A DNA stretch of 64,000 nt from Thioflexithrix psekupsensis (GTDB lineage: Bacteria; Pseudomonadota; Gammaproteobacteria; Beggiatoales; Beggiatoaceae), in contig NZ_MSLT01000007.1 of the NCBI RefSeq assembly GCF_002149925.1, positions 1 through 64,000 on the forward strand. The letters are read 5' to 3'. The notes beneath the pieces were generated by a model that did not search any database, was not told the DNA's origin, and saw only the letters and a list, made by a program, of their open reading frames with translations. Shown piece after piece: positions 54,778 through 64,000 of the stretch (position 1 is its first letter; every line of letters begins with the position of its first letter). The translations under genes were made by a program, and so were the position numbers.

Positions 54778-56280
54778 ATGAAGTTTTTCGCGTTATCTCC
54801 CGTCATTTATGGCGTTATTTTTTTATTATTAACCACCCTATTTCAGACGCAATTCGTGCAAGCACAAGCGGATTTAGCGGCTTTACGTCAAGAAATTGAT
54901 GCGGCTTTGAACAGTCGCTGTTTAAATCGCAATGAAACCTCGATTCATATTACTTCATTGTCCGATGGGCGAACACTGTATGACTTGAATGGGGCAACGC
55001 CGTTGTTACCTGCGTCGATTATGAAAATTGTCACGACGGCGGCAGCTCTCCATTACTTGGGTCCAGAATACCGTTTTCGCACCGAAGTGTTACATACAGG
55101 ACAGCGCGAAGGAAATACTATCTTTGGTGATTTAGTATTACGCGGCCGTGGCGATCCGACGTTGACAACCGATGCGCTGGCCAATTTAGTTCGCCGTCTT
55201 AAAGCTAGTGGTATCACGGAAATTCAGGGACGATTATTAGCCGACAACAGTTTTTTCGACCAACAAATCAGTGCGCCTTCATGGGAAACTGACCGCAGCC
55301 AGCGCGCTTACGACGCAAATATTGGCGCGTTATCGGTCAATTTTAACACCATCGCGGTGCGCGTTTTGCCCGGCCAACGAGCTGGGAGTGCGGTGAACGC
55401 GTGGTTAGACCCCGCTCCGAATTACTTTGAATTATCCAACCAAGCCAAAACCGTCAACCGCGGCAATGACACCATTAGCGCACGTCGTACTTCTGGAGAG
55501 GATACCGTACAAATTCGTGTGACAGGACAATTGCCCGTAGGCAGTGGCGAGCGGGTTATTTTTATTAATGTCGAAAATCCCGCCCGCTATGCGATTGAAA
55601 CATTTCGCAGTTTATTAAACGAAGCAGGAATTCGCGTATTGGGTTCTAGCGAAATTGTACCTATGGGCGTACAAGGACAATTATTATATGAACATGTTTC
55701 GCAACCATTATCACTTATTTTAAAAGAACTCAATACTTTTTCTAATAACTTTATTGCCGAACAAGTATTAAAAACCATTGCCGCCTTTCATTACACGGGC
55801 AAATCTGCCACGCATTTAGATGGTTTGGAATTGATCGCGCAATTTTTACGCGAAATAGGCGTAAATACTCGTGGAGTTATGCTAGCGGATGGATCGGGAT
55901 TATCGCGCCGTAATCAATTCACCGCCGAAGCCATGACCGATTTATTGCAACGCATGTTTGGCCGCTTTGATATTGGACCTGATTTTATTGCCTCATTGCG
56001 CGTTATGGGCGCGTATGGCACACATTCCAGACGCTTAAATAACTCGCCTGCTCGCGCTCGCGTCCGTGCTAAAACAGGCACGCTAAACCGTGTCAGCACC
56101 TTAGCGGGCTACGTTTCTAATCCGCAAAATCAAGTTTTTGCCTTTGCATTTTTTTTAAATAGTAACGATTGTGGTTATGCGGGTGCAGATAAAATTGAAG
56201 ATCGAATGATTGCTGCTATTTACAATTTTACCCAGCAACAAATGCCATTAAATAGTCCGCTGGCAACCCAGCAATATTAA
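54778..56280 (+). CDS. dacB: D-alanyl-D-alanine carboxypeptidase/endopeptidase PBP4
   Basis: A periplasmic S13-family peptidase that trims and cleaves peptidoglycan cross-links. From ATG 54778 (about 500 residues; E. coli 477) it has a signal peptide (VIYGVIFLLLTTLF, cleavage after VQAQA), the catalytic SxxK in LPASIMKIVTTAAALHY, SNN in TFSNNFIAEQVLK and KTG in RVRAKTGTLNRV. The 3' end overlaps the convergent GTPase gene by 33 bases. Confidence 0.94.
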   Translation: MKFFALSPVIYGVIFLLLTTLFQTQFVQAQADLAALRQEIDAALNSRCLNRNETSIHITSLSDGRTLYDLNGATPLLPASIMKIVTTAAALHYLGPEYRFRTEVLHTGQREGNTIFGDLVLRGRGDPTLTTDALANLVRRLKASGITEIQGRLLADNSFFDQQISAPSWETDRSQRAYDANIGALSVNFNTIAVRVLPGQRAGSAVNAWLDPAPNYFELSNQAKTVNRGNDTISARRTSGEDTVQIRVTGQLPVGSGERVIFINVENPARYAIETFRSLLNEAGIRVLGSSEIVPMGVQGQLLYEHVSQPLSLILKELNTFSNNFIAEQVLKTIAAFHYTGKSATHLDGLELIAQFLREIGVNTRGVMLADGSGLSRRNQFTAEAMTDLLQRMFGRFDIGPDFIASLRVMGAYGTHSRRLNNSPARARVRAKTGTLNRVSTLAGYVSNPQNQVFAFAFFLNSNDCGYAGADKIEDRMIAAIYNFTQQQMPLNSPLATQQY

Positions 56281-57375
56281 AGCGGCTTGACACATTTCTT
56301 GTGGCGTGCGGCTGTGGGTTAATATATCCAGCATTTGATCGACAATGTGTTGTTCAATGTTGCGGGTAATAAAGACAATTTGCGACACAGGCGGCTGTTT
56401 CGGCCAAGCGGGTAAAGTGGTGGGCGATTGAAACACATGTTGTACTCCCTGCACCAAGATGGGCAGGGGAGTTTCTTCGGTGTAAACCAGACCTTTTACC
56501 CGTAATAAATCCCGCCCCCGCAACGCCACCAATTGCTGAAACCAACGATTTAACACCTTCCAACTTAATGGCTGCGTTCGTTCAATGCAAAATGAGCGAA
56601 TGTAGCGATCATGTCGAATTTCCGTTGATTCCGTTTTTTTGTATAAGTTATCTAGGGGAACAATGCCATTTTCGGCATACGATTCAGCTTGTAGCCATTG
56701 GCCGACATCGATACTTTTATCTTCAGAATGATAAAAGCCAATATTTAACAATTCCTCAGCTTTAACGCCTATTTTTTCATCAGACAATAATTGTACAGCG
56801 GCGGGATTTAATTGTTGCAATCGTTGCTGTAATTGCTGTAAAGAAAGCGAATGCGATAAAGCAACTTTAGTTAAAACTAAACGATCTGCCATAGCCGCTT
56901 GTTTCACGGTTTCATAATGCTGATCTAATTGTTCTAATCCATATAACGCATCAACAGTGGTAATGACTCCCGCTAAATAAAAGTAACGATTGAGCTGTTG
57001 ATCTCTTAATAAAGTATGAATCACGGGAGCGGGATCAGCCAAGCCTGTGGTTTCGATAATGACCCGTTTAAAAATAGGAATAATTCCTGTGCAGCGTTGT
57101 TCAAATAAACGCACTAATGTTTCTAATAAATCCCCCCGAATGGTACAGCACACACACCCCCCGTCAATCACCACCACATCTTCCGTTGCGGCTTGTACCA
57201 ACAAATGATCCACGCCAATTTCCCCAAATTCATTGACAATAACTGCGGTATCTTGCAAGGCAGTTTGTCGTAATAAATGGTTAATTAACGTGGTTTTGCC
57301 ACTGCCTAAAAAACCTGTAATTACCATTAAAGGAATGCGTTGAGAATAAGCGTTAAATTCCAGTAATTCAGCCAT
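56248..57375 (-). CDS. CobW/YjiA-type G3E GTPase (metallochaperone)
   Basis: A 375-residue G3E GTPase: P loop GFLGSGKTTLINHLL (21-35), CVCCTIRGDLLE (metal-binding CxCC, 74-77), ETTGLADPAP and the TKVAL base-specificity motif. These proteins insert or deliver zinc or cobalt. The C-terminal CobW_C domain (from about 250) is present, with RIRSFCIERTQPLSW-type strand (YIRSFCIERTQPLSW). It is the first gene of a minus-strand pair with nothing obviously cotranscribed; its stop lies inside dacB. Confidence 0.88.
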   Translation of the reverse strand: MAELLEFNAYSQRIPLMVITGFLGSGKTTLINHLLRQTALQDTAVIVNEFGEIGVDHLLVQAATEDVVVIDGGCVCCTIRGDLLETLVRLFEQRCTGIIPIFKRVIIETTGLADPAPVIHTLLRDQQLNRYFYLAGVITTVDALYGLEQLDQHYETVKQAAMADRLVLTKVALSHSLSLQQLQQRLQQLNPAAVQLLSDEKIGVKAEELLNIGFYHSEDKSIDVGQWLQAESYAENGIVPLDNLYKKTESTEIRHDRYIRSFCIERTQPLSWKVLNRWFQQLVALRGRDLLRVKGLVYTEETPLPILVQGVQHVFQSPTTLPAWPKQPPVSQIVFITRNIEQHIVDQMLDILTHSRTPQEMCQAALILLGCQRTI

Positions 57376-57419
57376 TTTTTAAGACCATGATATTTGAGAA
57401 GGATTTATTAACTTTAACT

Positions 57420-57887
57420 TTAATTTTCACTTTCGCTTTCACTAAAACCAGCGCGTTGATACCAACGTTTGGCTTCTTCCAAGTCTTGTGGTACGCCGCG
57501 CCCTTGTTCGTAAAACGAAGCCAATGTGGCCTGCGCCCCGACTAAATCTTGTTCAGCGGCTTGACGAAACCAATACGCGGCTTGCTCGTCGTTTTGTTCT
57601 ACACACTCACCCGTCATATACATAAAACCCAAGCCATGTTGGGCGAAGCCATGCCCTTGTTCAGCGGCTTGACGCATCCATTGTGCGGCATTTTGCGCAT
57701 TCACCACCATACCTAAGCCATTTTGCGCCATAATTGCCATGCGATATAAGGCTTCCAAATGCCCTGCCATTGCCAGCGGATAAAGCAATTGTTGCGCTCG
57801 TGCAAAATGCTTGGCTTCAAAAGCGGCAATACCGCTATGTAAAGACATGGTTTGTTCTGCGCTTAGTTGATTAGAAAGTAAATTCAT
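57420..57887 (-). CDS. Sel1-repeat protein
   Basis: A small (about 155-residue) protein made of Sel1-like repeats: ALYRMAIMAQNGLGMVVNAQ, AAQWMRQAAEQGHGFAQHGL, GFMYMTGECVEQNDEQAAYW and ASFYEQGRGVPQDLEEAKRW. There is no signal peptide, so it is cytosolic. ATG 57887 is preferred because GGAG sits six bases upstream; an ATG 12 bases earlier is less likely. Sel1 proteins mediate protein-protein contacts. It lies 45 bases from polA's end, both on the minus strand. Confidence 0.85.
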   Translation of the reverse strand: MNLLSNQLSAEQTMSLHSGIAAFEAKHFARAQQLLYPLAMAGHLEALYRMAIMAQNGLGMVVNAQNAAQWMRQAAEQGHGFAQHGLGFMYMTGECVEQNDEQAAYWFRQAAEQDLVGAQATLASFYEQGRGVPQDLEEAKRWYQRAGFSESESEN

Positions 57888-57932
57888 TAACATCTCCATG
57901 GCAAAAAAATAAAAGAAAAGAAAATAATTTGA

Positions 57933-60623
57933 TTAATGGGCTTGATCCCAATTATCAGCAATGCCCATTTGCACTTCTAAGGGAATTTTTAAGGCGACAA
58001 CTTGGGTCATTAATTCAGGAATTTTTTGCTGGGCAATTGGTAAATAATCCACAGCCACTTCAAATACCAATTCATCATGAACTTGTAAAATCATTTTAAT
58101 GTGATCGTGCAAGTCTTGATTTAGCCAATTATAAATAACAATCATGGCACGTTTAATAATATCCGCCGCCGTGCCTTGCATGGGAGCGTTAATGGCAGTG
58201 CGTTCGGCATATTGTCTTTTTTGATAATGACGACTGTTAATGTCGGGTAAATAAAGTCGTCGCCCGAAAACGGTTTCTACAAAGCCCTGATCGCGGGCAA
58301 ATTGGCGAATATTATCCATATATTCTTTTACTTTAGGATAACGCTCAAAATAGAGATCAATATAGTTTTGGGCTTGAGGGGATTCAATGCCTAATTGCTT
58401 GCTTAATCCATAAGCAGACATGCCGTAAATTAAACCAAAATTAATCGCTTTAGCACTGCGTCGTTGTTCCGTGCTAACTGCTTGTAAAGGAACATTAAAG
58501 ACTTCGGCCGCTGTGGCTTGATGCACATCAATTCCTGTTAAAAACGCATTTAATAAAGTTTCATCTTGAGATAAATGCGCCATAATGCGCAATTCAATTT
58601 GTGAGTAATCAACAGACATGATTTTAAAACCCGATTCGGCAATAAAAGCCTGACGAATGCGCCGCCCTTCAGCCGTGCGAATGGGGATATTTTGCAAATT
58701 AGGATCGGTAGAAGAAAGTCGCCCTGTAGCAGTAACAGATTGTTGATAAGAAGTGTGAATGCGTCCCGTATTGGCGCGGATTTGTTGCGGTAAAGCATCG
58801 GTGTAAGTGGACTTTAATTTACTGACACTGCGATGCGCCATAATGACTTCTGCAATGGGATAAGAGTGTGCCAATTCTTGCAGCACCGATTCGGCCGTAG
58901 AAGCCTGTCCTTTAGGCGTTTTTTGCAAAACAGGCAAGCCTTGTTCTTCAAATAAAACCACTTGCAATTGCTGAGTTGAATTTAAATTAAAAGAATGCCC
59001 TGCTAAAGTGTGCGCTTGCTGTTCTAATTCAGTCAAACGTTGTTGTAATTCACCGCTGTGCTGTGCCAATAAATGCGCGTCAATCTTTACGCCTGTTCTT
59101 TCCATCTGCATTAAAACAGGAATTAAAGGACGTTCTATTGTTTCATAGACGTTTAATAAATTTTCATTTTGCGTTAATTTCGCATATAAACATTGGTGCA
59201 ATTGCAGCGCAATATCCGCATCTTCAGCCGCATAAAATGCCGCTTGTTCAATGGGAATTTCTGAAAAATCAAGTTGTTTTTTTCCTTTCCCTGCAATGTC
59301 AGTAAATGAAACTGTTTTATAATTTAAATAAAATTCGGCTAAAGAATCTAAATCATGCCGACTTAAACTGTCCAGCACGTAAGACTCTAATAAAGTATCA
59401 AAAGCAATCCCACGCAAATTAATATCATAATTGGCTAAAATATGCGCGTCATATTTTAAATGCTGGCCTATTTTTAGACGCTGTTCATCTTCTAATAACG
59501 GTTTTAAATCGTTTAAAATAGATTGCTGATCTAATTGCACAGGCGCATTTAAATAGCGGTGCATGAGCGGCACATAAACCGCTTCATGCGGAGTTAAAGC
59601 GAAAGAAAAGCCCACCATTTCCGCATCCAATGCGTTTAAACTGGTGGTTTCGGTATCAAATGCGAAATAATCGGCTTGCTGTAAACGCGCTAACCACAAT
59701 TGCCATTGTTCTTGGGTTAAAATCGTGTGGTAATTAACTGTTTTTTTCGGCTCTAATACTGGCGGATTAATGCTGTCTAATTCTGCCAGCCACACATTAA
59801 AATCTAATTGTTGATAATAGTGGCGTAATTGAGAAAAATCAGGCGTTTTAATCTGCAAATCATGAATAGCATAATCTAAAGTTACATCTGTTTTTACTTG
59901 CACCAATTGTTTAGATAAAGGCAATTGGTTTTGACTTTGGCGTAAATATTCCCCGACTTTTCCTTTAATTTCGTGGGCATGTTGTAATAAATGATTTAAA
60001 TCGCCATACTGAGCCAGCCATTTAGCGGCTGTTTTAGGGCCAACTTTAGGTACACCTGGAATATTATCCACCGTGTCTCCAATAAGCGTTAAATAATCCA
60101 CAATTTGATGTGGCATGACACCAAATTTAGCAAAAACGCCCGCTTCATCTAAAGTTGTTTCATTTAAAGTATTAATCAAAGTAACTTGCGGATTAACCAA
60201 TTGCGCGAAATCTTTATCACTGGTAAAAATAAGCACTTGCATTGCCTGTTCAGTGGCTTGTTTTGTTAATGTGGCAATGACATCATCGGCTTCTACATTA
60301 GGCTCAACCAATAAGGGTAAACCTAATGCTTTAATTAAGCCGTGTAAAGGTGCAATTTGCTGAATTAATTCATCAGGCATTGCAGGGCGATTGGCTTTAT
60401 AATCTGCAAATAATTCGTGTCTAAAAGTGCGGCCTTTGGCATCAAAAACAACGGCTGCATAATGCGGTTGATATGTTTTTAATAATCGCCGTAACATGGA
60501 CACCACGCCATAAATTGCATGGGTGGCTTGTCCTTGTCGATTACTTAAATCAGGTAAGGCATGAAATGCACGATATAAATAGCCTGAACCATCGATTAAA
60601 ATTAAAGTCTGTTCAATGTTCAT
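57933..60623 (-). CDS. polA: DNA polymerase I
   Basis: Replication and repair polymerase with 5'-3' exonuclease, 3'-5' exonuclease and polymerase domains in one 896-residue chain (E. coli 928). The N-terminal exonuclease has LILIDGSGYLYRAFHAL and VYGVVSMLRRLL-like sequence (IYGVVSMLRRLL). The proofreading domain has DTETTSLNALDAEMVGFSFA with the D-E pair. Polymerase motif A is VDYSQIELRIMAHLS, the O helix RRSAKAINFGLIYGMSAYGL and motif C QVHDELVFE. The start is ATG 60623. Divergent from the AsmA gene with about 70 bases between. Confidence 0.96.
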   Translation of the reverse strand: MNIEQTLILIDGSGYLYRAFHALPDLSNRQGQATHAIYGVVSMLRRLLKTYQPHYAAVVFDAKGRTFRHELFADYKANRPAMPDELIQQIAPLHGLIKALGLPLLVEPNVEADDVIATLTKQATEQAMQVLIFTSDKDFAQLVNPQVTLINTLNETTLDEAGVFAKFGVMPHQIVDYLTLIGDTVDNIPGVPKVGPKTAAKWLAQYGDLNHLLQHAHEIKGKVGEYLRQSQNQLPLSKQLVQVKTDVTLDYAIHDLQIKTPDFSQLRHYYQQLDFNVWLAELDSINPPVLEPKKTVNYHTILTQEQWQLWLARLQQADYFAFDTETTSLNALDAEMVGFSFALTPHEAVYVPLMHRYLNAPVQLDQQSILNDLKPLLEDEQRLKIGQHLKYDAHILANYDINLRGIAFDTLLESYVLDSLSRHDLDSLAEFYLNYKTVSFTDIAGKGKKQLDFSEIPIEQAAFYAAEDADIALQLHQCLYAKLTQNENLLNVYETIERPLIPVLMQMERTGVKIDAHLLAQHSGELQQRLTELEQQAHTLAGHSFNLNSTQQLQVVLFEEQGLPVLQKTPKGQASTAESVLQELAHSYPIAEVIMAHRSVSKLKSTYTDALPQQIRANTGRIHTSYQQSVTATGRLSSTDPNLQNIPIRTAEGRRIRQAFIAESGFKIMSVDYSQIELRIMAHLSQDETLLNAFLTGIDVHQATAAEVFNVPLQAVSTEQRRSAKAINFGLIYGMSAYGLSKQLGIESPQAQNYIDLYFERYPKVKEYMDNIRQFARDQGFVETVFGRRLYLPDINSRHYQKRQYAERTAINAPMQGTAADIIKRAMIVIYNWLNQDLHDHIKMILQVHDELVFEVAVDYLPIAQQKIPELMTQVVALKIPLEVQMGIADNWDQAH

Positions 60624-60696
60624 TGTTTATTATAGAATAGCAGTTAATCGGATGTTACCCCGTGTTTTATTTGCAAAACATAAGGATAGTTTTAAT

Positions 60697-63450
60697 ATGA
60701 AATGGTTAAAATGGTTTTTTACTTTGTCGTTTATTTTAGTGGCAACATTGATATTGAGTTTAATCTTATTGGCTTGGTTTATTAATCCCAATGATTATAA
60801 ACCCCAATTACAAGCCGCAATAAAAAAAGAAACAGGGCGAGATTTAATCATTGCAGGCGAGATTCATTGGCGTTTTTGGCCGTGGTTCAGTTTAGAAATA
60901 AATCAGCTTCAATTTAGCAATGCCAAAGGGTTTGAGCCTGAGCCTTTTTTAAAAGCAGAACAAATCAAGGTGCGCGTAAAAACATTACCGTTATTACAAC
61001 GCCATCTTTATGTGGATATTATCCAACTTAATCAAGCCCACATTAGGCTGGCACGGAATGAACAAGGACAAACCAATTGGGATGATTTATTGCAACTCAC
61101 ACAAAAATCTGAACCCAGCCCTACAAAAAGCCCGCTATTTAAGCAAATCACTTTCTCAGGGATTGCGCTTAATGATAGCACAATTGATTGGCAAGATGCA
61201 CTAACACAACAACATCAACAGTTTAGTCAAATTAATGTAAAAACAGGTGAGATTAATTACCCAGAGATGGCCACGCTTCCGCTTGAATTATCGGCGACAT
61301 TAAGCACAAAAACAGCGAATCAAAAACCCTTGCTATTGCATTTTAATTTCAACACAGATTTAAATATTCATATTGCAGCAAGTCATTTTTCTTTGACCAA
61401 AACGCAATTAAGTATTCACTATCCAGAATTATCCCCATTAAATGCCGCTTTAACATTAAAGATGGCTGATCTTTCTCTCGATTTAATTCATGAAAAATTA
61501 ACAGGTTCTGGTATTCATTTAACCTTATTGGAATTAGTGGAACTTCATGCACAATTACAGGTTAAAGAATTGATGACGGCCGCCCAACTAGAAACAGAAT
61601 TAACTATGGCTGAATTTAATCCCAGAACGCTTTTAACTTATTTTAATATTGCTTTGCCTGATGGCTTGCAAGATTCTGTTTTAACCCGCAGTAGTTTAAG
61701 TGCAATGATTCATGCCGATACTAAAAAAATGATGATTTCGGATTGGATGCTTAATCTTGATCAAGGACAAGTGCAAATTCCGCAAGTTATTCTTGATCTT
61801 GAAAATAATCAATTAACGGTTTCTCAATGGATAATCGATTGGTTAAATACCCAAGCCAATGGGCATTTGTCCATTAAAAATATCATGGGAGAAAAGCCTG
61901 AGTTATTCGCAGAAATTTCTCTATTAACTGCGATAAAACCATTATTGGCTGAATTGTTTGTTGAAAATTGGCCGATTCCAGAATTATTAAGCAAAACACA
62001 ATTGTCATTACACACTGAAATTCACTCTGATTTAAGTGATTGGCAATTAAAACAATTCCGCTTGCAATTAGACCAGCAGCAATTGCGAATGGCGCAGTTA
62101 AAAACAAAGGCTACTTTTAGCCAAATTACATTAGAACAATTACAAGTAGATGCTTTTGATGGCAATATGTTATTAAATGCAGAGGTGAGTAAAATTAATG
62201 ATAATTATGGCTTGTCAGGAAATGTGTCTATTAAACCATTTAATCCTTCTGTTTTATTAAAACAATTCGCCGTTGATTTACCCGAAAGAAAGGATAAAAA
62301 TACACTCACTCGTTTTGGTTTTAATACTGTTTTTTCTGGCACTTTAGATAATTTTGCATTAGATAATTTACAATTACAACTTGATGATTCTCTTTTAACG
62401 GGAAAAATCAATGTTAATTTATTGCAGCCGCATCAACTTGATTTTAATTTAGCGGTGGATCAATTTAATGTTGATCGTTATTTACCGCCAGAATCCAGTG
62501 TTAAAAAATCGCCCAATCCAAGCACAGAAACAGAAGAATTATTGCCTGTTGCTTTATTAAAAAAATTACAAGTGCAAGGGGTTTTAAAAGTTCGCCAATT
62601 ACAAACAATGGGCGCGAAATTAAGTGATGTCACTTTGTCAATAAAAGGTAAAAATGGTCAATTGCAAGTGGATAAAACTTTGGGATTATATCAAGGCTTA
62701 TTGCAAGGAGAAACACGCTTAAATGTTAATGCCGTTCCCGCGCAATTGGACAGCGAATATCAATTGGATCAAGTGGCTTTATCGCCGTTATTAAAAGACA
62801 CCACCCAAACTAATTTTTTAGAAGGCATCGCACAAGCCCATGTTCAATTAAACACACGCTTTATTTATCAAGCCGATATTTTAGAAAATTTAACAGGAAA
62901 AATAGCGGTTGAATTGAAGAATGGCAGCATTAATGGCTTTAATTTAGCCCGCAGCCTTCGTCAAGCAAAAGCCATTTTAAAACAAGAACCTATGCCACCT
63001 CCTGAACCATTAAAAAGTGATTTTTCTCGCTTAATGGGGACATTTACTGTTGAGCAAGGTTTGTTAAAAACAAACACTTTATTGATAGAATCTCCTTTAT
63101 TGCGTGTGAATGGAAAAGGAAATATTGATCTGCCCAAAGAAACGCTTGATCTTCGCTTAGACACTTGGGTGGTTAATACTTCTACGGGGCAGGAAGGAAA
63201 AAGTTTAGAGATATTAAAAGGCGTGGGCATTCCTATCTTCATTTCAGGCACCTTTTCTGCTCCGCAAATCAAGCCTGATTATCAAGTGTTATTAAGCACA
63301 GGATTAGGGGCTTTACAACCAGACATTAAATCAGAAAAATCCCCTTTATTTCAACCCATTCAGAGTCATGAATCACTGGATTTAGAAAATTTAAAAGAAT
63401 TAGGACAATCCGTCGGTCATTTTTTACGCGGATTAAAACGCGATCCATAA
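60697..63450 (+). CDS. asmA: AsmA-family protein
   Basis: A 917-residue protein with an N-terminal membrane helix (WFFTLSFILVATLILSLILLAWF) and a long periplasmic beta-rich part. The N-terminal AsmA domain contains FINPNDYKPQLQAAIKKETG and GRDLIIAGEIHWRFWPWFSL, and the AsmA_2 C-terminal domain includes GSINGFNLARSLRQAKAILK and IDLPKETLDLRLDTWVV. AsmA proteins are thought to form bridge-like lipid-transfer structures between membranes. ATG 60697, preceded by TAAGGA, is chosen over codons overlapping the polA start. Confidence 0.87.
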   Translation: MKWLKWFFTLSFILVATLILSLILLAWFINPNDYKPQLQAAIKKETGRDLIIAGEIHWRFWPWFSLEINQLQFSNAKGFEPEPFLKAEQIKVRVKTLPLLQRHLYVDIIQLNQAHIRLARNEQGQTNWDDLLQLTQKSEPSPTKSPLFKQITFSGIALNDSTIDWQDALTQQHQQFSQINVKTGEINYPEMATLPLELSATLSTKTANQKPLLLHFNFNTDLNIHIAASHFSLTKTQLSIHYPELSPLNAALTLKMADLSLDLIHEKLTGSGIHLTLLELVELHAQLQVKELMTAAQLETELTMAEFNPRTLLTYFNIALPDGLQDSVLTRSSLSAMIHADTKKMMISDWMLNLDQGQVQIPQVILDLENNQLTVSQWIIDWLNTQANGHLSIKNIMGEKPELFAEISLLTAIKPLLAELFVENWPIPELLSKTQLSLHTEIHSDLSDWQLKQFRLQLDQQQLRMAQLKTKATFSQITLEQLQVDAFDGNMLLNAEVSKINDNYGLSGNVSIKPFNPSVLLKQFAVDLPERKDKNTLTRFGFNTVFSGTLDNFALDNLQLQLDDSLLTGKINVNLLQPHQLDFNLAVDQFNVDRYLPPESSVKKSPNPSTETEELLPVALLKKLQVQGVLKVRQLQTMGAKLSDVTLSIKGKNGQLQVDKTLGLYQGLLQGETRLNVNAVPAQLDSEYQLDQVALSPLLKDTTQTNFLEGIAQAHVQLNTRFIYQADILENLTGKIAVELKNGSINGFNLARSLRQAKAILKQEPMPPPEPLKSDFSRLMGTFTVEQGLLKTNTLLIESPLLRVNGKGNIDLPKETLDLRLDTWVVNTSTGQEGKSLEILKGVGIPIFISGTFSAPQIKPDYQVLLSTGLGALQPDIKSEKSPLFQPIQSHESLDLENLKELGQSVGHFLRGLKRDP

Positions 63451-63454
63451 CGCA

Positions 63455-63961
63455 TTAAATCACAGTATTTTCAGTATCTGGAATGGCGGCTATTTTTTTC
63501 TCATGACTGGCTTGTTGTTGCCAAAATTCATCGGCAAACATCACCGCAGGGTGCATTGGTGTTTTGGGTTGAGTACGTAAAGTCATACCCACTTGCTGCG
63601 GCAAACGGTCGCCTTTGTGACTGTTACACCGTTCGCAGGCAGTCACCACATTATCCCACGTGTGGCCGCCCCCTTTAGATCGCGGAATAACGTGGTCTAT
63701 GGTCAAGTTTTTAGTGCTACCACAATATTGACAAGTATGACGGTCTCTGCGCAGCACCTCCCGACGAGTCACCGTGGGTATCTTCCAGCCTCGCCGCTCT
63801 TGATGCGTGACGGTAAGCCTAATGTGCAAAGGAACAAACAGCACAAAATGAGGAGAATGAACGGCGATTTGTTTATTCTCGTTGATAAAATCAATAGGCT
63901 CCGCTTTTCCTGTTAATAAAAGCACAATCGCACGCTTTAAATGAATGCGATTAATCGGCAT
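63455..63961 (-). CDS. HNH endonuclease
   Basis: A 168-residue HNH nuclease: CQYCGSTKNLTIDHVIPRSK with the DH of the H-N-H core, HTWDNVVTACERCNSHKGDR with the asparagine and second CxxC, giving two zinc-binding cysteine pairs around the beta-beta-alpha metal motif. N-terminal 60 residues are similar to stand-alone bacterial HNH proteins of unknown role. It ends four bases after the AsmA stop and is convergent with it. Confidence 0.85.
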   Translation of the reverse strand: MPINRIHLKRAIVLLLTGKAEPIDFINENKQIAVHSPHFVLFVPLHIRLTVTHQERRGWKIPTVTRREVLRRDRHTCQYCGSTKNLTIDHVIPRSKGGGHTWDNVVTACERCNSHKGDRLPQQVGMTLRTQPKTPMHPAVMFADEFWQQQASHEKKIAAIPDTENTVI

Positions 63962-64000
63962 ATAATTACGAGAAAAAACAATGACAGGTCGATTTAATCG

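Overview
The window looks like a chromosome segment of an AT-rich gammaproteobacterium. Best guess from gene content is a sulfur-oxidising, gliding member of the Thiotrichales (Beggiatoa-like); this is inference from an ETHE1-type persulfide dioxygenase, a Gld-like ABC system, cytoplasmic polyphosphate enzymes, a Shewanella-like formate dehydrogenase set, and scattered type II secretion genes. Most of the window is housekeeping DNA. No rRNA, tRNA, CRISPR array or prophage was seen.

Layout. 1-830: end of a tat operon (tatC). 831-6870: accessory region with a three-ORF unknown operon, a decayed IS630-family element, a frameshifted Ser/Thr kinase facing a Nudix-domain protein, and nested MITE-like repeats. 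6875-10180: cell-surface glycan or lipid genes (methyltransferase, GtrA, FAD oxidoreductase, epimerase). 10239-16000: rlmB, a secreted cyclophilin, a lipoprotein peptidase, gyrB. 16020-18290: a second mobile region with another MITE, a 146-bp palindromic element, and a DNA methyltransferase/nuclease gene split by a third MITE. 18306-25443: gspK, then a + strand operon of polyphosphate:AMP phosphotransferase, sixA and a four-gene Gld-like ABC system. 25584-30393: tolA-tolB and trpE-trpG-phhB. 30470-31585: an RMF-like protein and a beta carbonic anhydrase. 31833-37409: torD-fdhX-fdhA-fdhB-lipoprotein-fdhC for periplasmic formate oxidation. 37516-45697: persulfide dioxygenase, pbpC, a LolA-like protein, cca, and a thioesterase/ABC exporter pair. 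45755-52294: DUF697 protein, small membrane protein, broken Rpn-family nuclease, SPFH protein coupled to a substrate-binding lipoprotein, gspE. 52420-63961: heme oxygenase, NlpC/P60-like plus HAD pair, dacB, a CobW-type GTPase, Sel1 protein, polA, an AsmA protein and an HNH nuclease.

The strongest unusual signals concern mobile DNA. A family of roughly 190-bp inverted-repeat elements (TACCAAAA ends) shares its ends with the IS630 element; one copy sits inside an older copy, and one cuts the methyltransferase/nuclease gene so exactly that removing it restores a continuous reading frame. The same element end carries a Shine-Dalgarno-like sequence and an ATG that open the downstream gene fragment. 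Several other genes (tatC tail, kinase, fdhC, Rpn nuclease, transposase) carry single-base frameshifts; these may be real decay or assembly indels, and read-level checks would separate the two.
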